A DNA stretch of 64,000 nt, taken from the NCBI GenBank assembly GCA_009731375.1, contig BJOX01000322.1, forward strand, positions 411,903 through 475,902, read 5' to 3'. Below, in pieces: positions 1 through 9,528 of the stretch. The DNA comes from Paulinella micropora. Its lineage: Eukaryota > Cercozoa > Imbricatea > Euglyphida. The stretch's first letter is position 1. Each line of letters opens with the position of its first letter. Below the pieces are notes generated by a model that was given only the letters and a program-made list of their open reading frames with translations, ran no database searches and was not told the origin of the DNA. The position numbers and the translations under genes are program-made.

Positions 1-735
1 GGGGGGGGGGGGGGGGTGAATTTTTTGGTCCCATGGCTGCAATCTTTTTTATTCTGCCTGTCTCTCCTCCATGATTCTTTTTGTCACATTTGTCGGCTGG
101 ATGCTTGTTTGTTTGTGTTTTTTTTTTGCGCTTTCGGTTGTTTTTTCGGGGTGACTTTGTCTTAATTTTTTTTGCCCAGGGGGAGTTGGGTGAATTTTTT
201 ATATCCCCATGTCTGCAATCTTTTTTATTCTGCTTGTTTTTTTCTTTCATTTGTCTTTTTGTCACTGTTTGCGGGCTTAATGCTTGTTTGTTTGTGTTTT
301 TTTGCGCGTTTGTTTGTTTTTTCGGGGTAACTTTGCCTTGCGTTTTTTTACGGGGGTGGGGGGGTGAATTTTTTACTGTCCCAATGGCTGCAATCTTTTT
401 TTTGCTTGTTTTTTTACTTCCATTTGTCTTTTTATCTTTGCTTGTGGGCTGGATGCTTGTTTGTTGTGTTTTTTGACGCATTTGGTTGTTTTTTCGGGGT
501 GACTTTGCCTTGCATTTTTTGCCGGGGGGGTGGGGGTGGGTGGGTGAAATTTTTATGTCCTCCTGTCTGCAATCTTTTTATTTTGCCTAGTGTTTTCTTC
601 CATTTGTCTTTTGATCACTGTTTGGTGGCGGTATGCTTGTTTTCTGTGTTTTTTTGTGCGTTTGTTTGTTTTTTCGGGCTTTGCCTTGCATTTGGGGGGG
701 GGGGGGCGCCGGGTGTCACTGTACGGCCGCAAAGT
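1..735. repeat. Tandem repeat, ~176-bp unit, about four copies
   Basis: Each unit runs: G-run, tgaattttt, a short variable stretch, ctgcaatctttt, a T-rich block, tggatgcttgtttg, and ttttttcggggtgactttg. The ctgcaatc anchor falls at 37, 213, 388 and 567, giving periods of 176, 175 and 179 bp. The open frames here read as Phe/Leu/Val-rich strings caused by the T-richness and are not taken as genes. The array starts at the window edge and may continue upstream. Confidence 0.85.
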
Positions 736-1450
736 CGCACAGTGTGAGGAAAATTAGAGGTAGATGATCATTATATCTCTCTTTTCTTGTTTTCATCGCA
801 TTTTATAGTTTTATTTGTGTTGCAAACGATCCCTGACATGAGGTAGGACTTGTGCTGAGGGATGGGATGGGAAATCGGACTGCATGTCAGCTGGTGGCAG
901 TGTGGGGCCGCTAAGTGGTCCCCCGAGCGGGGTTGTGCAACAAACAGCAAATAATATATTTGTAGCATTTGTTTTCCTTGCATTTTCAAAGATTATTTGT
1001 GATTCTGGAGCTTGCCAATGCGAGAAATGCCTTGGGTATGCGAAGAGAGCGCGGGTGGGACTGTGCGGTACTGGAGCGGATTATGCGTGTTCAAGTGGCA
1101 CCCGACGCGAGAAACATAGTGAAATAAATCAATTATTGATTTTTTTATCAAAACAATGGAAAATATTACCATGAAAACAAGTATTACGTAGTAATATATA
1201 ACCGGTAACACGGGATTTCCATAAAGCGTGGTACGTGATTGGGTTTACTTGCGCGCAGTAGTAATAAGATGGGTCATGCAATGATGCGGAGTCATACCGA
1301 ATGATTACTTATAAAATTTAGTAGTGTTTACGTAATTACTGCAAAAATTAATCATAGAAAACGATTGGAAATGAAAATCTTGAAATTTTAATAATATATG
1401 CAAACTCCGCAAAATCGTACGACCAGACCGAGACCTGTCTCTGGTATTTT
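736..1450. other. Intergenic stretch, no gene recognised
   Basis: AT-rich sequence between the tandem repeat and the retroelement. Short frames of up to 96 codons exist, but none shows a recognisable motif or coding-like composition. No RNA gene was seen. Confidence 0.5.
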
Positions 1451-1867
1451 TCAGAGGGTTATGGCGTGAGATATAAAGGGGCCCCATTCCTTCGAATCCC
1501 TGGCTAACTGACTAAAGACCGCAGGCCTGGCCAAGGTCATGTCCATATCATCCAGCTGTAGGGCGCTGGTGACCAGGCCGATGTGATCCCGGGTATGTTG
1601 CGTTTGGGTTGCGGCTGCGATGGCAGCAGAACTAGACGGGTGAACATTCTTCTGCACCCAGAACGACTGATTCTTATTGGAAAAGAACGCGTTCATGGAG
1701 TGTTCATGTTCGTGGGTTTGGCCCTCCCGTATATCCCCTTCGCTGAGGATGTCTGACTGCGTATCGATCTCCTCAAGGAGATCCCGCCAGTCTTTCGCTT
1801 CGTGCTTAGCGCAGCATACGCGGCGGATAGACTCGAGGTTTTCCAGCAGCTGCTCTTGGGTATCCGT
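1451..1867 (-). pseudogene. Retroelement pol tail after RNase H
   Basis: Coding-like minus-strand sequence continues past the RNase H frame after a shift at about 1870. It reads an acidic, Gln/Glu-rich segment and then the 81-residue frame at 1451-1696 that ends in a stop. It should correspond to the linker between RNase H and integrase in gypsy elements, but no HHCC or DDE signature is visible. The block appears to be the truncated end of the polyprotein. Confidence 0.5.
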
Positions 1868-1868
1868 C

Positions 1869-3416
1869 TTATATCCCTGTTGCTAGCTGATGGTGCTGGT
1901 GGCTATATGCCATACCCGTAGGCAGTGTGTCTGTGAACCCCGGCGTGTGTTCGCTGGCCAACCAGTCATCGTTGCCTGTCCACCCGACAAGGCATGCCGT
2001 TGGTGTGTGCATGGCGAACCGGTCAAGTCCGTCCCCGATGGAGCCTTTGACTCTCGGCATTCGGGAAAGGCTGTCAGGGACCGTGTTTTCCTTGCCTTTG
2101 ATGTACTCAATGGTGAAATCATACAAGGCTAATTCCGACTGCCATCTCGCTAGTCGGACCGTATGTTTCTTATCCATGAGCCACCTTAGGTTGGCATGGT
2201 CGGTTTGGACTAGTATATTCGGTGCGCCCCACAAGTACTCTCGCAGCCGGCTGAACGCCCACACTATCGCTAACGCTTCGCGTTGCCGTGTGCAGTAGTT
2301 CACCTGTTCAGGGGTCAGCTTTTTGCTGACGAACATGATTGGCCGGAGTTGCTTGTGAGCGGAGTCGTATTGATGTAATACCGCCCCAACTGCATATTTG
2401 GATGCGTCAGTAGCGAGTACAAAGCGCTTTTCGAAATCGGGTAGAATTAGGACTGACCCGCCCTCTGTAAGAGGGTCTCTTGTTAAAGCTTCCTTCAACT
2501 TGTTTTTCGTCTCTTCGGCCGCGGGTGGCCACTCCCCATACGGGTCACCTTTAAGGCAGAAATCCCGCAGAGGTTTGACGAAGTCTTGGAAGTTGGGAAT
2601 GAATTCGGAATAGACTTGTGCCATACAGAGGAAAGAGTGTAGCGCTGTGCGTGTGTTAGGGCGCGGGAGGGAACGAATGGCGTCCCGCTTCTCCGGCTTT
2701 AGCACTATCTCGCCCCCCTGTATCCTGTATCCTAGATAGTCGATGTGATCGTTTGCGAACGAGCACTTCTCTAGGTTCAGCTTCAGGCCGAAGGCCTCCA
2801 AACGACGCAACACATCTGACACATGAGCCAGGTATTCCACCTCCGTATTGGAGTAGATCACAATGTCGTCGATGTAACAGAAGCTGTATAGGTTTGTATG
2901 GCCGTAGGTCTCTATGAATTGGGCATTCCCATATTTCGGGTCCGATAGAGCCTGGTTCATACAGTCCTGAAATATTGCCGGGGCCGTCTTCAGTCCCATT
3001 GGGAGGACTGTCCATTGGTATAGTCTCCCCCCGACAGCGAAGGCAGTCAACGGACGGCTTTCCGCCTCGAGCGGTATATTCCAGAAACCGTTCTTTAGGT
3101 CGAGTTTGGTAAAGAACTTGGCCTGCCGAAGCTTGTTAAGACCATCTCGCATACGAGGGATAGGAGCCTCGACGCTCTTAATGATCTTGTTCAGCCTGGT
3201 GTAGTTGATGCAAAAGCGCTGTTTGCCATCCGGCTTTGGGGCCAGTCTGACCGGCGATCGGAATTCCGACCACGATGGCTCGATCAGTCGCTTGGCTAAT
3301 ATGTCCTGCACCATTTCCTCGCAGATCTGTTCCTCTTTGTAACTGAGGCTTGATCCTTTGAGGCGGGGCATAGTCTGTCCGACTTGTCGTTCTATCCTGG
3401 CGGCAGCATGGGTCAC
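1869..3416 (-). CDS. Reverse transcriptase-RNase H (gypsy pol fragment)
   Basis: The 515-residue frame holds a full RT followed by RNase H. RT landmarks in order: RFCINYTRLNK, FTKLDLKNGFWNIPL, LPMGLKTAPAIFQ, and the catalytic box YIDDIVIYS. RNase H begins at LATDASKYAVGAVLHQ and ends at the YIKGKENTVPDSLSRM type motif usual for Ty3/gypsy. The enzyme copies element RNA into DNA inside the particle. The first Met is internal: coding-like residues continue upstream in the same frame to about 3500, where the frame is lost against the preceding segment. This is thus a polyprotein piece rather than a stand-alone gene. The RT core looks intact, but the element as a whole is broken. Confidence 0.92.
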   Translation of the reverse strand: MTHAAARIERQVGQTMPRLKGSSLSYKEEQICEEMVQDILAKRLIEPSWSEFRSPVRLAPKPDGKQRFCINYTRLNKIIKSVEAPIPRMRDGLNKLRQAKFFTKLDLKNGFWNIPLEAESRPLTAFAVGGRLYQWTVLPMGLKTAPAIFQDCMNQALSDPKYGNAQFIETYGHTNLYSFCYIDDIVIYSNTEVEYLAHVSDVLRRLEAFGLKLNLEKCSFANDHIDYLGYRIQGGEIVLKPEKRDAIRSLPRPNTRTALHSFLCMAQVYSEFIPNFQDFVKPLRDFCLKGDPYGEWPPAAEETKNKLKEALTRDPLTEGGSVLILPDFEKRFVLATDASKYAVGAVLHQYDSAHKQLRPIMFVSKKLTPEQVNYCTRQREALAIVWAFSRLREYLWGAPNILVQTDHANLRWLMDKKHTVRLARWQSELALYDFTIEYIKGKENTVPDSLSRMPRVKGSIGDGLDRFAMHTPTACLVGWTGNDDWLASEHTPGFTDTLPTGMAYSHQHHQLATGI

Positions 3417-3516
3417 TCCGCCAGCGACAAGTGAGCCGAACAGCTTTTTGTTCTTAAGGAATTGGGCCTTGAGGTCCCGGACAAAGTCTGGCGACCCCTA
3501 TTGTCGCGCCATGACC

Positions 3517-4257
3517 TCAAGCGACGGGTTTTTGGTCCCGTGGGTCATCCGGGTACTCAAGTATGGAGTCCGGGTCTTCAACCTCGTCCTTCGCGTCCCG
3601 GCCAGGGTATCGCGTGGAAGATTGAGTGTCCCAAGAGGCAAACTCCTGTAGATCGGTGATCATTTCGGCATATTGTTTCGCCGCGGACTTATGGTAGAAG
3701 CCGGGGAAGATTTGGAATGCCGCTTCCCGTAAGTCATCGACCTTGCGGGTCATGAGCTTGGTACGGTATGCTAACCCGTCCTTAACGGACCCCAAGCGAA
3801 AGGCCATAAGGGGTTTGGACTGTCGGCTAGGGATTGGAATAGGATCATCGATCACCCGATCCAAAACATCGCTCCACCACATGACGGTGGGATGGATTGG
3901 AAAGATAATCGTAATGTCTTCGCCCCGGTCTAGGCGGTCGGATAATATTTTGGGCACCGCCGTTAAGCTTTCCGGTTGTATCGGATCAGCGCCTTGGTAC
4001 CATTGCTTCAGCTTTAGCATGACGTCATCATCCTCCGTCAGCCTTTTTGAAGCGTGGTATACCAGGCTCGTTTTGACCTGTACGTATTGGTGAACCCCCT
4101 TGGTCAGTTGACCCGGCTGGTCGAAGCCATGCCACGAGTCTTCCTGACGCTTCAGGAGTAAGATCTGAGCTTCCCTCTTGGCTGCGAGTTCTCCAAAGTC
4201 CTCCCATGGGTCGGGTGGCTTGTCTTCCGGCTCTGGGTTGTATACATTGGCGTACAT
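3517..4257 (-). pseudogene. Gypsy pol linker between protease and RT
   Basis: A 246-residue minus-strand frame with normal globular composition (for example WEDFGELAAKREAQILLLKRQED near its start). It lies between the protease fragment and RT and ends at a TGA about 100 bp before RT coding resumes in another frame. No domain recognised. Its place matches the variable spacer of gypsy pol polyproteins. Confidence 0.55.
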
Positions 4258-5189
4258 TCATGCCGTACCCTGTGGGGTGAGACGAGGTTGCTCGGCGATG
4301 TGTCCATCATAGGGTAATGGAGGGGCCGGTGGTATCAGTGTGACCTGAGCCCTACCGCCATATGGATGCCGTCGTGGGAGGTCCGTTTCCGATTTTAGGA
4401 TCGGGAATTCAGACTCATGTCGTCCACGTCCATATTTGATGATATCCTGTCCCAGCATAAGCTGTGCATCCATCATTTTGAGATCAGGTTTGCCCAAAAC
4501 GATAGTGCCTGGGAAGGCCGGGACGACCAAGACATGAACGGTATAAACGATAGTGCCTGGGAAGGACGGGAATTCGACTGTCAACGGGACACGTCCTACG
4601 ATCGCGCTCCGTTCGTCGTTGGCAACCCGGATATATCCGAGCGGGCCTGTCTTAGTAAAATCAAACAGACGTCCATATTTGTCTATGAAACGTTTGCCCG
4701 CGATGTGATTTGGGCCGTGCTATCATTTCCGGTATCTAGGTAGCCCTTGAGCTCTTTCCAGTATAATCTGGTGTAGCTCATGTCCCGTGCCTCCGCCGGT
4801 GGGAGGTCTACCGGTTCGGCTCGGGTTGTCAATGCCTGTCTTAACTCTGTCTCGGCGAACCGTCGCGCTTGTGATCGCGCCGTCACTCCGAGTCGGTCAG
4901 AGTCGTGCAATGGAGTGAGACCCATTTGGCGAATGACTGCCGGGGCGATGGCTTTATCACCCCTTGTGGCGGGTAGGACCATAGTGGTTGCCACTTGGAA
5001 AGGTGAAGGGGTGTATCCGACCGGCAGTGATGGGAAAGCCTTGTCGTCGGGGCGTGGTATGCGTGGATGATTGACATCAGATCTAATGACCGTACCCCCT
5101 GTCATACTGGTACGCCGATCTAGTAGGGTCGGCCCTGAGTATAGATCATAAGATCGTGCCCCTGCATATACTTTATTTACCTTGTTCAC
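4258..5189 (-). pseudogene. Retropepsin-like aspartic protease, split by frameshift
   Basis: Two minus-strand frames form one protease region. The upstream frame (5189-4683) ends with the catalytic motif LDTGNDSTAQI. The downstream frame (4584-4258) holds the C-terminal half with TIVLGKPDLKMMDAQLMLGQD, typical of Ty3/gypsy retropepsins. Between them the frame is lost. A short direct duplication is visible at about 4498-4575 (aacgatagtgcctgggaagg occurs twice), duplicating the peptide FPGTIV. The protease would process Gag-Pol; as read it cannot be made as one chain. Confidence 0.75.
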
Positions 5190-5205
5190 AAAAGGGCGGG
5201 TTTTT

Positions 5206-7134
5206 CTACCTCGCGCGTCTTACGCGAGGGTCCGAGGGCTTATTGGGTGCCCCCCCATCACATATACTTGATGTGATCGTGTCAGGATCTACAGCCGGCG
5301 TCGCCTTTGCGCCGGTGTCTTTGGGTAAGGGATTGGGTAAACCGACCTCTATGGTAAGGTCAGCGACCGTGTCCGGCTCGTTCGGTACACGCTCCCGACG
5401 GTTGTCGTCGCTACCCATCACTATATCCTCAACCATCGTCTCAACGCTATCCTCTATCGGTGAGGTCGTAGCCTCTATGGGACTATACAGAGTTTCGGTC
5501 GGCGATTGGGCCGGGACCGGAGCCACTACGGTAGGCTGCTCTGCGGCTGTCCCCATGGCGGGCGCCTTAGTTTGCCGGCCAGCACATGGCGTATCTGTCC
5601 CACTCAGGAGCAAGGAGGACGCTCCCAAGGGCGAGGCACCACGTGTCGTTGATTCGGGTGTGGACGCATTGGGCGGCCCACGGTTATTTGTTCTTGGGTT
5701 TCTTGTTTCCCATCTTCGCCTTTTTGACGCCTGCATGGAGCATAGGGGCATCTGAGGTCTGAGATGGTGTGTATGTGTATGTAATGTACCGATCAGGTGT
5801 TCTTTCCCGGGCATATAGCATGCCACTTCGTCGTACTTCCTGCCCTGGCTTCGGTACCTTTCCGCCCGAGCTTTGGCCTCGGTTGAGTACTGAGCCAGCC
5901 AGGACGGGTCGTGCCCGGACGGCAAGAAGTACGTCGTCCCATCGGGCTGGACGTCGGGAATTCGGATGCCTTCGGTAGGGTTATCCTTGGGGTTAAGGAC
6001 CCATTAGCCATCCCTCTTCACCTTGGATCGCCCCACGTACCAACGGTGGATATACCATTTGATTGGTTCCACCCGTTCTTGACCCTGGCGTAGGTGTTGG
6101 TATTGACAAGAATTGGACCATTGGCACGGGGCGACCCACAGTCGGCTGTCCTCAAGCGGGTTGAAGATGACCGCATGCATCATATAATCACAGCACTCCG
6201 CACCTGGGCTTTTGTTCCACGGTCCCGCAACAGTCTCGTTAAAAAGACCAAACGGGCAATTGTATGGGCCCGGGATCGGTGGGAGGTGAGATAGCGGTTT
6301 GACCACGCCGCTGTCACCGAGCTTTCTCTTGCCCGACTTACCCTCAGATGTGGGCCCGCCCCGTGTAGGAGGGTACGGGACCGGGGGCGGTGACAACGGT
6401 GGCGGGGATGCGAACCCAGAGGAAGGGTAATACTGGTAGGACATGGGCGGTGGAGGAGGAGGCATTGGTGGTGGGGGAGGCAGATATGGGAGTGCCGTCC
6501 CACCAGCCGGAGGCATCGAGTTGAACGTGCCGGTGGCCGGGGTGGCCGAGTTGGTCGCCCCCCCAAATGGAACTGAGGGCGGTGGAGGGGTGTACGACGA
6601 GCTAGAGGAGCTCGAGGAGTTATAGTGGCTCCTGGACGAGCTAGACCACGATTGACGGCGGTTGGACCAGCTGCTGCCGGTCACGAAAGTCCACACGTCA
6701 AACGCTTGGCCCGGTTTGGCCTGGTGGTCCTCAAGCGTGCTACCCGTGATCGTCATTGCTCTAAGCAGGACATCGGCCCGCTTGGCTCTTTCGCCCTTGT
6801 CCGAGGTAAAGACACTGGTGGCAAAGGTGCTGCTTGTCCAGTGGGATACCTCGCACATACGGTCTGTTCGAAACCGCACGATTTTGAAGTTCGTGTTGTC
6901 CAAGTCCTGGGCTTTGGTCAGGACGTTCCGGACGAACGTATCCGTCCGCCCTTGTTGTGGCTCGGCTTTCACTATCCCACTCAGGACTGCCAACAGCAAC
7001 GAAGCGAAGTCGGTCTTCACTAAGTTGGTTAACAGTTTCTGTGGGAGATCGATGATGGACGAGATTGCCACATCGTCTTCCCACATCCGCCTGGCGGCGT
7101 CCTGGACTAGGTCGACAGCAATATAGTGGAGCAT
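5206..7134 (-). pseudogene. Gag-like protein, C-terminal part
   Basis: Continuous minus-strand frame from 7134 to 5206 except for an in-frame TAA at 6004-6006. The first part is globular. It is followed by a Ser-rich stretch and long Pro/Gly-rich runs (PPPPPMPPPPPPMS), then a Cys-containing segment (CCDYMMH, CQWSNSCQYQH) that may be a degenerate metal-binding knuckle. The last third is acidic and low in complexity. Position directly upstream of the protease fits Gag. No capsid fold can be assigned by eye. Confidence 0.6.
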
Positions 7135-7137
7135 GAT

Positions 7138-8733
7138 CTAGCCCCAGTCTGCCGCGGATATGAACTGGCGGAGCATGTAGTGTGGAAGCTGGTCGAGTGT
7201 GAGTTTTCCCTGCCCCACACCAGCCTCGCCAGTCATCTGCCAAGTAGGCCAGTCCGTGGTGAGTAGCGTCTGAGATGGCCACCCACCCACGAGACTGTTC
7301 AGCAGTTGCTTCACATCGGCTACCGTAAGTGCGTGACTGGCCACGATCCGATCCAGGGCAGCATAAGCCATTAGGAGCTTAAGGCCCTCTCGATACGGGA
7401 GTCTCGCACTTTGCGTGTGTGCTGTAAAGTCAAAGTTGACATGGTCACGGACAGCTCGTAACGCCGCGTCCACCCGTTTATGACTGGCGTCTTCAGTCCT
7501 TGTCTTAGGTGGGCAATGGCGTTCGAGGGGTGCATCCCTATTTATGTTTTCATCCACAATATTCCGTCGACTTCATACACGACGAAAAGTGATTATCGAG
7601 CTACCCCCCGGTGTGGAGGCAGTGCGATCTATGTACGGCTATTTGGATCCGTAGGCAGTCGGAAATGGCTTGGAGGATGAGGTCTACCACTGTGAGGTAG
7701 TTGGTTACATAGAGGATAGCCGCCGGATGAGGGGCCACTGGTACTGTGGTCTCCTCGTCAGACAGGTCAAGGAGTGTCGCGGGAGTGGTTCGGATCTTAA
7801 GCCAGGTTAGGAACAATGATATCTTGGCGAAAGGGTCAGTCGGGGTTTCCACCGCGTCGAGGAAAAACACGAGGTCATCATAGGTTGGGGAGGACTGTGG
7901 GAATATGGCATCCCGCCAGTGTTTTTGTTCCATCAAGACACGTTCCCACATCCCAGTGACGTTCTCGAGTCCCTTGAGGGTGACTACGGCCCTTGTCGTG
8001 AGGTTGGCCTGGACACGGTTAGGTAGTTGGCATCGGGCCAATACAAAGTGTCCACGCCAGTAGCATCAGGTGCAGTTACGGCAGTGATGATAGCTGTTTG
8101 TTCACTAGCGTCTTTGCTGCAAGTGAATATTTGCCTTTAGCGTGGGACTTGTTGGTGGTATGTTTGCCAGGCCTCATCGAGAAGCCTGTCTCGACACATA
8201 CATAAGTCCTCCCACAGTGTTATAAGGTCCACTATCGATTTGGGTTCTATGAACCGTGGGCTAGTGGACATTAAGCCAAGCACCCTGTCTTTTCCCTCCA
8301 CCACCATGGTTGCTCGGGTCCAATCGTTGATGTCCCCATACATATTGTTATGGATATGAGGGGCTGCGAGAGGGAAATGGTACTGGTTCGCAGGGTCAAC
8401 TGGGGATGCTGGCCATCCCGTGGGTCCCGTCATGTCCAAACTAGTTTGAGGGACAGGGATGACAGGGATTGTGGTTCGGGTCAAGATCAATGCGCCCCCA
8501 GCGTCTCTCCATGGGGACTGTGGGATAGGTGCAGCATTTTTGGCATTACGACCGAATATATCGGCACGATTCGGCACGGGTGTCTGGAAGGGACCAGCCC
8601 CAGTGGTCGTGTCGTCAGCTTGACCTTGGTTGTCCATAGCTGATCGATCAGCCTCTTGTGTGGGCGAGTCCCACATACAACATCGGTTCCGCCAAAAAGG
8701 ACTAGTCCTTTTTGCCTCACTTTGCCTAGGCAA
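7138..8733 (-). pseudogene. Gag-like N-terminal region, frameshifted
   Basis: Three minus-strand frames in succession (8733-8137, 8041-7601, 7557-7138) join through short coding-like stretches in other frames, so one long ORF seems to have been broken by at least two indels. The fragments contain Trp/Leu-rich helical segments such as WRDAIFPQSSPTYDDLVFFLD, as expected of a capsid-like Gag, but no named domain is recognised. The first Met may be at 8733 or just upstream. Confidence 0.5.
8693..8714. repeat. 22-bp perfect palindrome at the retroelement 5' edge
   Basis: caaaaaggact followed by agtcctttttg is self-complementary. It lies inside the first codons of the gag-like frame, next to several tttgcctc/gaggcaaa words. 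Role unknown. Confidence 0.5.
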
Positions 8734-8740
8734 ACTTGAG

Positions 8741-9528
8741 GCAAATATGAGGCAAAATGATATTTGTTTTATGTGTGTATTTTGATTATTTATGTAAATA
8801 AATGTTTTTTAATTAATATTTATTGATTTTACATGTGTTTTCAAGTGACAGGTATCACTTAAGAGGCAAATATGTGGCAAGTATGAGGCAAATTTTTTTG
8901 TCTCTTATTTGCCTCTGTTTGCCTACTTTTTGCATGGATTTTAACGTAATATTTAAGGAAATAATATATTTTAAAGATAAATTAATTTAATTTCATATAT
9001 TTTCACACCCNNNNNNNNNNTGATAAATTAATTCAATTTTATATATTTTCACACCCCACACCAGAAAAACATGGTATCCGGTGGCGGCAGCCGACTTGAA
9101 ATACTGCGACTCGTCACTTTGAGTCGCAATTTTGAAACTATGTTTTCGTAACAAGAAAGTTCATGCAACACGCAAATTTAGTGTGATTTTTATTAATACA
9201 GTTACGGAGAAGCTAAATATATTATTTTTTCAAATCGGTAATGACTCGGTCAGAGTGTATGTATAAATTATGTGTCAACTGTTTTCGTTCGGGCAGATTC
9301 AAAATTTGCCTAAGTCAAAAACAAAAAAAATTAATTAATGCAAGCTTGGAAACAATGGAAATTAATTAGAACTAGTTTTAACTAATCATAAACTAATTAA
9401 TATTTGTTATTAAATACAAATATTGACTTAGTATTAACAAAACGTATATTAATTTACGCAAACACTGTTCCAAGTACTCAAATATTTACTAAGTCAAGTT
9501 TTACTGAATCCTAACGGAGCAAATTAAC
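8741..9528. other. AT-rich intergenic stretch with a gap and a small hairpin
   Basis: No gene seen. The words aggcaaa/tttgcct recur at 8725-8940. The N10 at 9011-9020 is flanked on both sides by nearly the same ~34 bp (gataaattaatt...tttcacaccc), so it joins overlapping or haplotypic contigs. A 7-bp-arm hairpin gcgactc/gagtcgc lies at about 9096-9117. The tail is rich in ttaattaa. Confidence 0.6.

Larger units (their letters stand above)
1451..8740 (-). mobile_element. Decayed Ty3/gypsy-like LTR retroelement, minus strand
   Basis: Reading on the minus strand from 8733 down to 1451 gives gag-like segments, an aspartic protease, a linker, reverse transcriptase and RNase H, the Ty3/gypsy order. 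The frame is broken by several shifts and by an in-frame TAA at 6004-6006. No integrase zinc finger or DDE core is seen downstream of RNase H; coding-like sequence stops near 1451, so the 3' part is missing or unrecognised. I did not find a convincing LTR pair. A 22-bp palindrome (8693-8714) lies at the 5' edge of the coding region and may be near the original boundary. Confidence 0.85.
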
